Counted from the stretch's first letter, positions 51,345 through 62,029 are shown. The stretch is 64,000 bases of DNA from Streptomyces agglomeratus (GCF_001746415.1 NZ_MEHJ01000001.1:4904501-4968500); one strand, 5' to 3'. Numbers and translations are program-made. The notes: generated by a model from the letters alone, not told the origin.

Positions 51345-52397
51345 GTGAGCTGCGAGACCCCCGCCGCCCGCGGGCGGCTGCGCTACACCCTCCTCGTCGC
51401 CGCGCTCGCCGCCCTCCTCGCGGCAGCGGCGGTCGCGGGACTCGCCCTCGGCTCGGTACGCATCCCCGCCCCGCAGGTCCTGGAGATCGTCACCGGCGCC
51501 GCCGACGCGGGCCCGTACCGCACGATCGTCCTCGACGTACGGCTGCCCCGCGTCCTGCTCGGCGCCGTCGTCGGCGCCGGGCTCGCGGTCATCGGCACCG
51601 TCCTCCAGGCCCTCGTACGCAACCCGCTCGCCGACCCCTTCCTCCTCGGCGTCTCCTCCGGCGCCTCCGTCGGCGCGGTCGGCGTCATCGTCCTGGGGAT
51701 CGGCGCCGGCCTCGCCACCACCGTCACCGTCCCGCTCGCCGGCTTCGCGGGCGCGCTCGCCTCGCTCGTCCTCGTCCACGCGCTCGCGCGCGGCGGCGGC
51801 GCCATGACCACCGGACGCCTCCTCCTCGCCGGAGTGGCCGTCTCCTACATCCTGTCCGCCCTGACCAGCCTGCTGATGGTCACCTCCGCGCGCGCCGACC
51901 ACCTCAAGGAAATCCTCTACTGGACCCTCGGCGGCCTCGGCAGCGCCCGCTGGGACATGCTCGCGCTCCCCACGACCGTCCTCGCGCTCGGCACAGCCCT
52001 CCTCGTCACCCTCGCCCGGCCGCTCGACCTGCTCCTGGCCGGCGAGGAGGGCGCCACCGTCCTCGGCCTCGACACCGGCCGCTTCCGCGCCGCCGTGTTC
52101 GTCCTGGCCTCGCTCCTCACCGGCGTACTCGTCGCCTTCAGCGGCGCGATCGGCTTCGTCGGCCTGATGGTCCCGCACGCCGCCCGCATGGCCGTCGGCG
52201 CCGGACACCGCCGGCTGCTGCCCGTCGCCGCGCTCGGCGGCGCGGCCTTCCTCGTCCTGGCCGACCTGGCCGCCCGTACGGTCGCCGCACCCCAGGACAT
52301 CCCCGTCGGCGTACTCACCGCGCTCACCGGCGGCCCCTTCTTCCTGTGGCTGCTGCGCCGCCGGGCGTACGGCACGACCGAAGGAGCCCCCGCATGA
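51345..52397 (+). CDS. btuC: Cobalamin-type ABC importer, FecCD/BtuC-like permease
   Basis: A 350-residue permease with about ten membrane segments. The family signature is LDVRLPRVLLGAVVGAGLAVIGTVLQALVRNPLADPFLLGVSSGAS (quoted in part: RLPRVL, NPLADP, GVSSGAS). The ATPase-coupling region GEEGATVLGLDTGRFR lies near residue 230, and GFVGLMVPHAAR follows. GTG 51345 is 11 bases after the btuF stop; its end overlaps the ATPase gene by 4 bases. Confidence 0.92.
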   Translation: MSCETPAARGRLRYTLLVAALAALLAAAAVAGLALGSVRIPAPQVLEIVTGAADAGPYRTIVLDVRLPRVLLGAVVGAGLAVIGTVLQALVRNPLADPFLLGVSSGASVGAVGVIVLGIGAGLATTVTVPLAGFAGALASLVLVHALARGGGAMTTGRLLLAGVAVSYILSALTSLLMVTSARADHLKEILYWTLGGLGSARWDMLALPTTVLALGTALLVTLARPLDLLLAGEEGATVLGLDTGRFRAAVFVLASLLTGVLVAFSGAIGFVGLMVPHAARMAVGAGHRRLLPVAALGGAAFLVLADLAARTVAAPQDIPVGVLTALTGGPFFLWLLRRRAYGTTEGAPA

Positions 52398-53170
52398 CGA
52401 CCCTCACCGCCGAAGGGCTCTCGTACGGCATCGGGGGCCGCCACCTCGTCGACGACGTCACCCTGACCGCCGCCGACGGCGAGACCGTCGGGCTCGTCGG
52501 CCCCAACGGCAGCGGCAAGACGACCCTCCTGCGCTGCGTGTACGGAACCCTGCGCCCCACCCACGGCCGCGTCCTCCTCGACGGCGACGACCTGCACGCC
52601 ATGAGCCCCAAGACCCGCGCCCGGCGCATCGCGACCGTCCCCCAGGACGGCGGACAGGGCGGCTTCGAACTGACCGTCCGGGAGGTCGTCGCCATGGGCC
52701 GCTCCCCGCACAAGCGCTTCTGGGAACAGGACACGGCCGCCGACGACACCCTCGTACGGGACGCCCTCGCCCGCGTCGGCATCGCGGACCTCGCGGCGCG
52801 CGCCTTCCCGTCCCTGTCCGGCGGCGAACGCCAGCGGGCACTGACGGCGCGCGCCCTCGTCCAGCAGCCGTCCCTCGTCGTACTCGACGAGCCGACCAAC
52901 CACCTGGACATCCGCTACCAGCTGGAGATCCTCAGCCTGGTCCGCGACCTGGGCACGACCAACCTGCTCGCCCTGCACGACCTGAACCTCGCGGCGTACT
53001 ACTGCGACCGCATCTACGTCCTGGACGGCGGCCGGGTCGTCACGTCCGGCACCCCCGAAGAGGTCCTCACCACCGACCTCCTGCACACCGTCTACGGGGT
53101 GTCCGCCGAGGTCAGCATCCATCCGACGACCGGCTCGCCGACCGTCGTCTATCTACCGGTGTCCAAGTGA
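52394..53170 (+). CDS. btuD: Cobalamin-type ABC importer, ATPase (BtuD-like)
   Basis: A 258-residue ATPase: Walker A GPNGSGKTTLL (about 36-46), signature LSGGERQRALTARAL, Walker B LVVLDEPTNHLD and the H-loop ALHDLNLAAYYCD. It belongs to the iron/B12 importer ATPase group. ATG 52394 overlaps the permease stop (ATGA). The next transcript (cysteine leader peptide) starts 70 bases downstream from its own promoter. Confidence 0.94.
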   Translation: MTTLTAEGLSYGIGGRHLVDDVTLTAADGETVGLVGPNGSGKTTLLRCVYGTLRPTHGRVLLDGDDLHAMSPKTRARRIATVPQDGGQGGFELTVREVVAMGRSPHKRFWEQDTAADDTLVRDALARVGIADLAARAFPSLSGGERQRALTARALVQQPSLVVLDEPTNHLDIRYQLEILSLVRDLGTTNLLALHDLNLAAYYCDRIYVLDGGRVVTSGTPEEVLTTDLLHTVYGVSAEVSIHPTTGSPTVVYLPVSK

Positions 53171-53189
53171 CGAGCACATTTCGCCCACA

Positions 53190-53203
53190 ATGTGAGATCA
53201 CAT
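53190..53203. promoter_or_regulatory. Palindrome before the cysO-cysM leader
   Basis: ATGTGA-GA-TCACAT is a perfect inverted repeat centred about 43 bases before the likely transcription start at 53240, i.e. near the -35 region. It is a likely operator for a sulfur-responsive regulator. The two-base centre does not fit a CRP site (six-base centre). Confidence 0.55.
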
Positions 53204-53227
53204 ACCGGCAAGTGGGCCGGGAATCTA

Positions 53228-53233
53228 TACGAT
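53228..53233 (+). promoter_or_regulatory. Candidate -10 box of the leader peptide
   Basis: TACGAT (within CTATACGATG) lies six bases before ATG 53240, giving a leaderless start for the leader peptide. Confidence 0.5.
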
Positions 53234-53239
53234 GACCGC

Positions 53240-53353
53240 ATGGTTCCCCACGACGTGAGTGAGACGACGCCGAGCACCGTGCTGCTCGTGGCGCGCCTGC
53301 ACGTCGACCTGTGCCGGCTCGCCAGCGCAATCTGTACGGCCCGAACGGCCTGA
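53240..53353 (+). CDS. Cysteine-containing leader peptide upstream of cysO-cysM
   Basis: 37 residues: MVPHDVSETTPSTVLLVARL followed by HVDLCRLASAICTARTA. The HVDLCRLASAIC core is, from memory, a widespread Streptomyces 'putative leader peptide' found before sulfur genes. Cysteine codons are at residues 25 and 32, so ribosome stalling at low cysteine could control the downstream genes. The stop lies 103 bases before cysO. That interval holds GC-rich segments (e.g. CCCCTGCGCGGGGG near 53392) that could form alternative hairpins. The mechanism is inferred. Confidence 0.75.
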   Translation: MVPHDVSETTPSTVLLVARLHVDLCRLASAICTARTA

Positions 53354-54685
<1,332 letters not shown>

Positions 54686-54731
54686 GGGGCCGGCACGACC
54701 CCTCGAACCGCCGGACGCCCTTCGGGCGTCT

Positions 54732-54886
54732 CCTCAAACGCCGGACGGGCCGCACGGTCGCCGCAACGCGGCTCCCCTCAGCCCGTCCGGCGTTTGAGGA
54801 CCGGGGCCGGGTGTCAGCCTCGGCAGCCCACCCCCAGCAGCTCTCCCCCCGGCAATTCCAGCCCGTCCGGCGTTTGAGGACCGGGG
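54732..54886. repeat. Dispersed Streptomyces-type repeat, two direct copies and one inverted part
   Basis: GCCCGTCCGGCGTTTGAGGA occurs at 54781-54800 and 54861-54880. Both copies continue with CCGGGG and share CA before the unit (54779-54806 and 54859-54886). An inverted partial copy (CCTCAAACGCCGGACGGGC) is at 54732-54750. Such elements recur in intergenic DNA of Streptomyces genomes (from memory). Hairpins formed between copies may end cysM transcription. Confidence 0.8.
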
Positions 54887-55141
54887 TCTGGGGCGGAGCC
54901 CCGGTTCGGGAAGGGGCGGGCAGGGGAAGGCCCCGCGCAGCGGCACCTCCGGGCAGCGCCCCGGCCCACTCCCGCGGCCACCCCCGGGGCGGCACCCGGC
55001 CCGCTCCCGCCGCCCCGCAGGCACCCGCCCCGCACGCAGCAGGCCGCCCACTCCCGCCGCCCCGCACGCACCCGCCCCGCACGCAGCGGAACCGCACGCG
55101 ACACCCGCCGGGCCGCGCAAACCACACCCGCCGGGCCACGC
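54887..55141. other. Low-complexity C/G-rich intergenic sequence
   Basis: No gene seen. Short degenerate repeats occur, such as CGCCCCGCACGCA (several copies near 55030-55090) and ACCCGCCGGGCC(G/A)CGC (two copies near 55105-55140). It fills the space between cysM and the end of the convergent PemK-like gene. Confidence 0.6.
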
Positions 55142-55606
55142 CTAATCGCGGGCCAGATGCCGGACCCGCTCCCACACCGCCCCGTCCGCCACCCCGACCC
55201 GCCGCCGGAACCCCCGCAGCCCCACTTCCCGCAGCTCGTCCGTCTCCAGATAGCTGCGCCGCCCCCGCGCATCCCCCACGGCCCCGGGCGGCAGCGCGAT
55301 CACCCCGGCCCGCTCCTCGTGGTGCTTGCTGGTGATCTTCGCGATCCGGGCCCGGCCGCCCCGTACCGACAACACCAGGCAGGGCCGGTCCTTCGACCCG
55401 GGCCCGTCCTCGTACGGCACATCGGCCCACCAGATCTCCCCGGCCCGCGGCACCCGGTCCGGCCGCCGCCCGCCCGGTTCCCCGGGGCGCGCGGGTGGTC
55501 GCGTGCGCCCCCCGGGCCGCTTCCCCCGCCCTCGGCCGTCCACCACGGCCGCCACCAGCGCGATCATCACCACGGCGACCAGCGCCACCCACCAGGACGT
55601 GTCCAT
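55142..55606 (-). CDS. Membrane-anchored PemK/MazF-like protein
   Basis: 154 residues. An N-terminal membrane segment (about 4-22, SWWVALVAVVMIALVAAVV) and an Arg/Pro-rich linker precede a PemK/MazF-type fold: RAGEIWWADVPYEDGPGSKDRPCLVLS, then KITSKHHEERAGVIALP and a C-terminal helix. Soluble MazF toxins cut RNA; a membrane anchor and no adjacent antitoxin gene are unusual, so a true toxin role is doubtful. On the minus strand TACGGT lies seven bases before ATG 55606, suggesting a leaderless mRNA. Confidence 0.75.
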   Translation of the reverse strand: MDTSWWVALVAVVMIALVAAVVDGRGRGKRPGGRTRPPARPGEPGGRRPDRVPRAGEIWWADVPYEDGPGSKDRPCLVLSVRGGRARIAKITSKHHEERAGVIALPPGAVGDARGRRSYLETDELREVGLRGFRRRVGVADGAVWERVRHLARD

Positions 55607-55780
55607 AACCCCGACCGTACCGGCGCCCCGCCCGCCACGCGCGCTCCGCCCGAACCGGTGACAACGCAGGTGAGTTCCCCCACAACGCCCCGCCATCGAG
55701 GAGCGACCGGCTCCGTCGCGCCTTACGCTCGACGAACCCGCACGAACCCTCCCCGTCCCTGCTACGGAGGTTCACGCTCC

Positions 55781-56533
55781 ATGAAGCTCACCGTCGTCGG
55801 CTGCTCAGGGTCGTTCCCGTCCGCGGAATCGGCCTGCTCGAGCTACCTCGTCGAGGCCGACGGCTTCCGGCTGCTTCTCGACCTGGGCAACGGCGCCCTG
55901 GGAGAGTTGCAGCGCCACGTCGGTCTCTACGACATCGACGCCGTCTTCCTCAGCCACCTGCACGCCGACCACTGCATCGACATGTGCGGTTACTTCGTCG
56001 CGCGCTACTACCGGCACGAAGGCGGCCGTGCCCCCGCGATCCCCGTGTACGGACCGGAGGGAACCGAGCAGCGCCTCACGACGGCGTACGCCGACACCCC
56101 GACCGAGAAGTCGATGGCCGAGGTCTTCGACTTCCACACGCTCAAGCCGGGCGTGTTCGACATCGGTCCCTTCTCGGTACGCACGGAGAAGGTGGCGCAC
56201 CCGGTCGAGACGTACGGCATCCGCGTCGAGCACGCCGGCAAGTCCCTCGCGTACTCCGGCGACACCGGAGCCTGCGCGGCCCTGAACGAACTGGCCGCCG
56301 GCGTCGACCTGTTCCTGTGCGAGGCGTCGTTCACGTACGGCAAGGAGGACATCCCGGACCTCCACCTCAACGGCCGCGAGGCGGGCGAATGCGCCGCGCG
56401 GGCCGGGGCCGGCCGGCTGGTCCTCACCCACATCCCGCCGTGGACGAACGCGGAAGTGAACCTGGCCGACGCGCGCGCCGTCTACGACGGCCCGGCGGAA
56501 CTCGCGGTCGCCGGCGCGGAGTACGAACTCTGA
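55781..56533 (+). CDS. MBL-fold metallo-hydrolase (Rv1339-like)
   Basis: 250 residues with the metallo-beta-lactamase motif HLHADH (His59, His61, Asp63, His64), a further GDTGAC (Asp metal bridge) and LVLTHIPPW. By position (after cysM, before rph) it corresponds to mycobacterial Rv1339, reported as a cyclic-nucleotide phosphodiesterase; a tRNase Z-like fold is shared. ACGGAGG (55764-55770) precedes ATG 55781 by 10 bases. A 17-bp terminator follows. Confidence 0.9.
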   Translation: MKLTVVGCSGSFPSAESACSSYLVEADGFRLLLDLGNGALGELQRHVGLYDIDAVFLSHLHADHCIDMCGYFVARYYRHEGGRAPAIPVYGPEGTEQRLTTAYADTPTEKSMAEVFDFHTLKPGVFDIGPFSVRTEKVAHPVETYGIRVEHAGKSLAYSGDTGACAALNELAAGVDLFLCEASFTYGKEDIPDLHLNGREAGECAARAGAGRLVLTHIPPWTNAEVNLADARAVYDGPAELAVAGAEYEL

Positions 56534-56559
56534 CGTACGACGGCATCCCACGCGCACAC

Positions 56560-56601
56560 GAGAGGGCCCCCGGACCGGTGACACGGTCCGGGGGCCCTCT
56601 C
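56560..56601. terminator. 17-bp hairpin between convergent MBL and nagE2 genes
   Basis: GAGAGGGCCCCCGGACC (56560-56576) pairs perfectly with 56585-56601 around an 8-base loop. It can serve both convergent genes. Confidence 0.92.
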
Positions 56602-56618
56602 GCCCGTACGGCTGCGGC

Positions 56619-57887
<1,269 letters not shown>

Positions 57888-57970
57888 CATTTCCTCCATG
57901 GGGCAAGGCGCCGCCAGGGGGGAACCGGGGGACGGCGGCGTCTTCGGGATCAACGCGGCGCGTCGCCACG

Positions 57971-58001
57971 TGGTCTACACCACTCAGTGGTGTAGACCAG
58001 T
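57971..58001. promoter_or_regulatory. Double dre (DasR) operator of nagE2
   Basis: AGTGGTGTAGACCAGT (57986-58001) matches the dre consensus almost fully. TGGTCTACACCACT (57971-57984) is a second, opposite copy. Together, TGGTCTACACCAC (57971-57983) and GTGGTGTAGACCA (57987-57999) form a perfect 13-bp inverted repeat around TCA. Confidence 0.85.
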
Positions 58002-58138
58002 TTTAGCACGGTGAAGGACGGATAAGGAACCCGCAATTCCAGTGCTCCGAAACACACCCTTCCAGCCAGGACAAATGCCCCCGGACCGGACACGCCCGAG
58101 GGCCTTGCGCGGGGTCGGGGCTACCTGAGGGCCGGGAG

Positions 58139-59416
58139 CTACTTGACGGTCTCCTCCTCCACCTCTTTCTCGACCTCCTCCGGTTCGCGGCCCGGAGTGG
58201 GGATGTCGAACTTCGTGATCACCAGGCGGAAGACCGCGTAGTACACGACCGCGAAGCACAGGCCGATCGGAATGATCAGCCACGGTTTGGTGTCCAGGTG
58301 CCAGTTCACGACGTAATCGATCAGACCGGCGGAGAAGCTGAACCCCGCGTGCACGCCCAGCGCCCAGGTGATCGCCATCGAGGCGCCCGTTAGGAGTGCG
58401 TGCAGCCCGTACAGCAGCGGCGCCGCGAACATGAAGGAGAACTCCAGCGGCTCCGTCACGCCCGTGACGAACGAGGTGAGGCCCACGGAGATCATCAGGC
58501 CCATCACCCTCTTGCGGTGTTCGGGGCGCGCGCAGTGCGCGATGGCCAGCGCCGCCGCCGGAAGACCGAACATCATGATCGGGAAGAAGCCCGACATGAA
58601 CTGCCCCGCCGACGGGTCCTCGGCGAAGAACCGGGTCAGGTCACCCTGAACGACCTTGCCGTCCGCCGTCCGGAACTCACCCGCCTGGAACCAGAAGAAG
58701 GTGTTCAGGAACTGGTGCATACCGATCGGGATCAACAGCCGGTTGGCGACACCGAAGATCCCCGCGCCCCACGCACCCAGGTCGATCAGCTGCTTGGAGA
58801 ACCAGGTCAGCGCGTCACCCACCGGTTCCCACAGCAGGCCGAACAGGACGCCGAGGATCACGCACAGGAACGCCATGATGATCGGAACGAGCCGCCGCCC
58901 GTTGAAGAAGCCGAGCCAGTCGACGAGCCTGGTCCGGTGGTAGCGCTGCCAGACCACCGCCGTCAGCAGACCGATGAGAATGCCGCCCAGGACGCCGGGA
59001 TTCTGCGGCGTCCCCTCCGGAGCCAGGTCGGTCACGGAGCCGTCGACAGGGAACGCCTTCAGCACGCTGTTGTAGACCAGGAAGCCGGCGACCGCCGCCA
59101 GAGCCGTCGAACCGTCCGCCTTCTTCGCGAAACCGATCGCGACCCCGATGCAGAACAGCAGCGGGAGGCCGAACGCGCCGTCCAGGATCGACGTACCGCC
59201 CAAGGTGAGCACCTTGGCGGTCTTGTCCCAGAACGGGCCGTCCAGGTACGCCGAGAACAGGTTGCCGAGGCTGACGAGCAGCCCGGCCGCCGGAAGGACC
59301 GCGACCGGGAGCTGAAGACTGCGCCCGACCTTCTGCAATCCCTGGAACAGACCACTCCGCCAGGTCCTCCGCCGCACACCCCCACCGGTCTCGCCGGCGG
59401 CACGGTTCGAACTCAT
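58139..59416 (-). CDS. nagE1: PTS GlcNAc permease, EIIC component (NagE1-like)
   Basis: A 425-residue paralogue of the gene downstream, with the same motifs (RSLQLPVAVLPAAGLLVSLGN, FCIGVAIGFAKKADGSTALAAVAG, GVTEPLEFSFMFAAPLLYGLHA). ATG 59416 (MSSNRAAGE) follows GGGAGG. A near-perfect dre at 59459-59474 lies between it and the divergent EIIB gene. The two EIIC genes are separated by about 250 bases with the double dre site, so each is separately controlled. Confidence 0.9.
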   Translation of the reverse strand: MSSNRAAGETGGGVRRRTWRSGLFQGLQKVGRSLQLPVAVLPAAGLLVSLGNLFSAYLDGPFWDKTAKVLTLGGTSILDGAFGLPLLFCIGVAIGFAKKADGSTALAAVAGFLVYNSVLKAFPVDGSVTDLAPEGTPQNPGVLGGILIGLLTAVVWQRYHRTRLVDWLGFFNGRRLVPIIMAFLCVILGVLFGLLWEPVGDALTWFSKQLIDLGAWGAGIFGVANRLLIPIGMHQFLNTFFWFQAGEFRTADGKVVQGDLTRFFAEDPSAGQFMSGFFPIMMFGLPAAALAIAHCARPEHRKRVMGLMISVGLTSFVTGVTEPLEFSFMFAAPLLYGLHALLTGASMAITWALGVHAGFSFSAGLIDYVVNWHLDTKPWLIIPIGLCFAVVYYAVFRLVITKFDIPTPGREPEEVEKEVEEETVK

Positions 59417-59458
59417 CGGCGTCCTCCCGGAACAAGCCAGGTTTGGCGGGCGTCGCAT

Positions 59459-59474
59459 ACTGGTGTAGACCAGT
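59459..59474. promoter_or_regulatory. dre (DasR) operator between nagE1 and nagF
   Basis: ACTGGTGTAGACCAGT matches the dre consensus with a single inner change (GT for CT). It lies 43 bases before the nagE1 start and 163 bases before nagF, so it probably controls both divergent genes. Confidence 0.87.
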
Positions 59475-59636
59475 TGCGGTACGGTCCGGAGCCCGGCCGG
59501 AAGACAGGGCGCCGGTGATCGCCATCATTCGGCACAGGGCGGTTACTCGCCCGCGAAGTTGCGCCAACCGTGAGTTACCGTGGCAAAGCGGCCACGGTGG
59601 GCCGAGGCTTCCGCTTTGAACAACAGGGAGAAAGAC

Positions 59637-59870
59637 ATGGCCAGCAAGGCTGAGAAGATCGTCGCCGGGCTCGGCGGTATCGACAACATCGACGAGATCG
59701 AAGGCTGCATCACCCGCCTGCGCACCGAGGTCCACAACCCGGACCTCGTCGACGAGGTCGCCCTCAAGGCCGCCGGCGCCCACGGCGTCGTCAAGATGGG
59801 CAGCGCCATCCAGGTCGTCATCGGCACCGACGCCGACCCCATCGCCGCGGACATCGAAGACATGATGTGA
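59637..59870 (+). CDS. nagF: PTS GlcNAc EIIB component (NagF-like)
   Basis: A 77-residue cytoplasmic phosphotransfer protein: MASKAEKIVAGLGGIDNIDEIEGCITRLRTEV, quoted in part for the active site Cys24 (EGCITRLR), which takes the phosphate from EIIA and passes it to GlcNAc bound by EIIC. AGGGAG precedes ATG 59637; in-frame codons further upstream are unlikely. It is the partner of both EIIC proteins. EIIA, HPr and EI are not in this window. Confidence 0.93.
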   Translation: MASKAEKIVAGLGGIDNIDEIEGCITRLRTEVHNPDLVDEVALKAAGAHGVVKMGSAIQVVIGTDADPIAADIEDMM

Positions 59871-59888
59871 GCCGGCCATGAACCGGCC

Positions 59889-59933
59889 GTGAGGGGCCCC
59901 TTCCGGAATCCAGAACCGGAACGGGCCCCTCAC
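59889..59933 (+). terminator. 18-bp hairpin terminator after nagF
   Basis: The arms 59889-59906 and 59916-59933 (GTGAGGGGCCC... / ...GGGCCCCTCAC) pair with one mismatch around a 9-base loop. Confidence 0.9.
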
Positions 59934-59953
59934 GCATGCCCCCGCCCGACAGC

Positions 59954-59959
59954 TAGGCT
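59954..59959 (+). promoter_or_regulatory. Candidate -10 box of leaderless rph
   Basis: TAGGCT, then six bases, then ATG 59966, without a Shine-Dalgarno sequence. Confidence 0.5.
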
Positions 59960-59965
59960 CCACAC

Positions 59966-60697
59966 ATGTCTCGAATCGACGGCCGTACCCCCGAACAGCT
60001 CCGCCCCGTCACCATCGAACGCGGATGGAGCAAGCACGCCGAGGGCTCCGTCCTCATCTCCTTCGGTGACACCAAGGTCTTCTGCACCGCCTCCGTCACC
60101 GAAGGCGTCCCGCGCTGGCGCAAGGGCAGCGGCGAAGGCTGGGTCACCGCCGAATACTCGATGCTGCCCCGCTCCACCAACACCCGCGGCGACCGCGAAT
60201 CCGTACGCGGCAAGATCGGCGGCCGTACGCACGAGATCTCCCGCCTCATCGGCCGCTCCCTGCGCGCGGTCATCGACTACAAGGCACTCGGCGAGAACAC
60301 GATCGTCCTCGACTGCGACGTACTCCAGGCCGACGGCGGCACCCGCACCGCGGCCGTCACCGGCGCCTACGTCGCCCTCGCCGACGCCGTCGCCTGGGCC
60401 CAGGGCAAGAAGATCGTCAAGGCCGGACGCAAGCCGCTCATCGGCACCGTCGCCGCCGTCAGCGTCGGCATCGTCGACGGCGTCCCGCTGCTCGACCTCT
60501 GCTACGAGGAAGACGTCCGCGCCGAAACCGACATGAACGTCGTCTGCACCGGCGACGGCCGCTTCGTCGAGGTCCAGGGCACCGCCGAGGCCGAGCCCTT
60601 CGACCGCAAGGAACTGAACGCGCTCCTCGACCTCGCGAGCGGCGGCTGCGCCGACCTCACGGCCATCCAGGTGAAGGCGCTCGAAGGCACACTCTGA
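59966..60697 (+). CDS. rph: Ribonuclease PH
   Basis: A 243-residue phosphorolytic 3'-5' exoribonuclease that trims tRNA 3' ends. Family motifs: [38 protein letters not shown], the phosphate-binding [20 protein letters not shown] and [19 protein letters not shown]. Full length and intact. Order rph-lipoprotein-rdgB resembles the mycobacterial locus (rph, then the RdgB homologue). Confidence 0.96.
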   Translation: MSRIDGRTPEQLRPVTIERGWSKHAEGSVLISFGDTKVFCTASVTEGVPRWRKGSGEGWVTAEYSMLPRSTNTRGDRESVRGKIGGRTHEISRLIGRSLRAVIDYKALGENTIVLDCDVLQADGGTRTAAVTGAYVALADAVAWAQGKKIVKAGRKPLIGTVAAVSVGIVDGVPLLDLCYEEDVRAETDMNVVCTGDGRFVEVQGTAEAEPFDRKELNALLDLASGGCADLTAIQVKALEGTL

Positions 60698-60785
60698 CGT
60701 TGCCGAGCCACCGAGCCACCGCAACCGGGAGATCCGCCGAATCGCCGGCAACCACGGAGGCCCGTTCCGGCGTCTCCAAGGGCAC

Positions 60786-60811
60786 GGGCGTACGGGCCGA
60801 ACCGTACGCCC
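60786..60811 (+). terminator. Hairpin between rph and the lipoprotein gene
   Basis: GGGCGTACGG (60786-60795) pairs perfectly with CCGTACGCCC (60802-60811) around GCCGAA. It directly precedes the 23-bp tandem repeat. Confidence 0.8.
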
Positions 60812-60817
60812 GTCCAC

Positions 60818-60863
60818 ATACCCGTACATCCGTGTACCTGATACCCGTACATCCGTGTACCTG
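60818..60863 (+). repeat. Perfect 23-bp tandem duplication
   Basis: Bases 60818-60840 are repeated exactly at 60841-60863 (unit begins ATACCCGTACATCC and ends GTGTACCTG). The second copy ends at the GGGGGAGG ribosome-binding site of the lipoprotein gene. Each unit contains GTAC-N6-GTAC. Confidence 0.9.
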
Positions 60864-60878
60864 GGGGAGGACCGCACC

Positions 60879-61277
60879 ATGCGCAGTCGCCGTAATCGCC
60901 GCACCAGCCGCATCGCACTCGCCGTCGTCACCGCCGTGGCGCTGACCGGCCTCGTCGGCGGCTGCGGAGCCCTCGACAAGGCGATGGACTGCGTGAAGAC
61001 CGCCGACGCCATCGCCACGAGCGTCGACAAGCTGTCCACAGCGGTGTCCAGCGCCGCCGACGACCCCACGCAGCTGAACGAGGCCCTCAGCGACATCGAC
61101 AAAGAGCTGACGAGCCTTGAGGACACGACGGACAACGCGGACCTCAACAAGGCCGTGGACGACCTGAACAAGGCTGTCGACAACGTCCGCGCGGCGGTCG
61201 AGAGCGGCGACGAGACCCCGGACATCGGGCCCGTCACCGACGCCGCCACCGAGATCGGCAAGGTCTGCACCCCGTAA
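60879..61277 (+). CDS. Putative lipoprotein with helical/coiled-coil domain
   Basis: 132 residues. A very basic start (MRSRRNRRTSR), hydrophobic core and lipobox LVGGC with Cys29 indicate a lipid-anchored exported protein. The mature part is acidic and helical with heptad-like Leu/Val spacing (LNEALSDIDKELTSLEDTTDNADLNKAVDDLNKAVDNVRAAVES, seen as two related blocks). Two further cysteines (DCVKTAD, GKVCTP) could pair. The function is unknown. GGGGGAGG (60863-60870) precedes ATG 60879 by 8 bases. Confidence 0.82.
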   Translation: MRSRRNRRTSRIALAVVTAVALTGLVGGCGALDKAMDCVKTADAIATSVDKLSTAVSSAADDPTQLNEALSDIDKELTSLEDTTDNADLNKAVDDLNKAVDNVRAAVESGDETPDIGPVTDAATEIGKVCTP

Positions 61278-61297
61278 CCGACACGGATACTGGGGGC

Positions 61298-61900
61298 ATG
61301 ACCCGCCTGATTCTCGCCACCCGCAACGCCGGGAAAATCACCGAGCTCCACGCGATCCTCGCCGACGCAGGTCTCACCCACGACCTCGTCGGCGCGGACG
61401 CGTACCCCGAGATCCCCGACGTCAAGGAAACCGGCGTCACCTTCGCCGAGAACGCGCTCCTCAAGGCCCACGCCATGGCGCAGGCCACCGGCCTGCCCGC
61501 CGTGGCCGACGACTCGGGCCTGGCGGTCGACGTCCTGGGCGGCGCCCCCGGCATCTTCTCGGCCCGCTGGTCGGGCAGGCACGGCGACGACACCGCGAAC
61601 CTGAATCTCCTGCTGGCCCAGCTCGCGGACATCGACACCCCGCACCGCGCGGCGCACTTCGCCTGCGCGGCGGCCCTGGCCCTCCCCGACGGCACGGAAC
61701 GCGTGGTCGAAGGCCGCCTCCGGGGCACCCTCCGCCACACCCCGGCCGGCACGAACGGCTTCGGCTACGACCCCATCCTCCAGCCCGACGGCTACGACGT
61801 AACCTGCGCGGAACTGACCCCGGCGGAAAAGAACGCCATCAGCCACCGGGGCCAGGCATTCCGGGCGCTGGTCCCGGTGGTGCGGGAGCTGCTGGGCTGA
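61298..61900 (+). CDS. rdgB: Non-canonical purine NTP pyrophosphatase (RdgB/HAM1)
   Basis: A 200-residue house-cleaning enzyme hydrolysing XTP, ITP and dITP to monophosphates. The substrate-binding start LILATRNAGKITEL, the metal/catalytic region DDSGLAVDVLGGAPGIFSARWSG and the C-terminal GFGYDPI and SHRGQAFRAL motifs are all present. It starts 20 bases after the lipoprotein stop, so co-transcription is likely. Confidence 0.96.
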   Translation: MTRLILATRNAGKITELHAILADAGLTHDLVGADAYPEIPDVKETGVTFAENALLKAHAMAQATGLPAVADDSGLAVDVLGGAPGIFSARWSGRHGDDTANLNLLLAQLADIDTPHRAAHFACAAALALPDGTERVVEGRLRGTLRHTPAGTNGFGYDPILQPDGYDVTCAELTPAEKNAISHRGQAFRALVPVVRELLG

Positions 61901-61943
61901 ATGTGCGGAAGGGGCCGCCCTTCGGGGCGACCCCTTCGTGCTG

Positions 61944-62029
61944 TGCGGCCGATGGGATTCGAACCCACCTAGTCCAAAAGGACAAATCGGACCTAAACCG
62001 ATCGCGTCAACCTGCTGCGCCACGGCCGC
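61944..62029 (-). tRNA. tRNA-Leu (anticodon UAG)
   Basis: The acceptor GCGGCCG (62029-62023 on minus) pairs with CGGCCGC (61951-61945), discriminator A. The anticodon stem-loop ATCGG-TTTAGGT-CCGAT gives UAG. A long type II variable arm (TGTCCTTTTGGACT) and the T arm GGGTTCGAATCCC are present. CCA is not encoded. The length is 86. Confidence 0.95.

Noticed and set aside
53190..53203. CRP-type site (TGTGA/TCACA)
   Set aside because: The spacer is 2 bases, not 6, so the half-sites cannot be read by a CRP dimer in the usual way.
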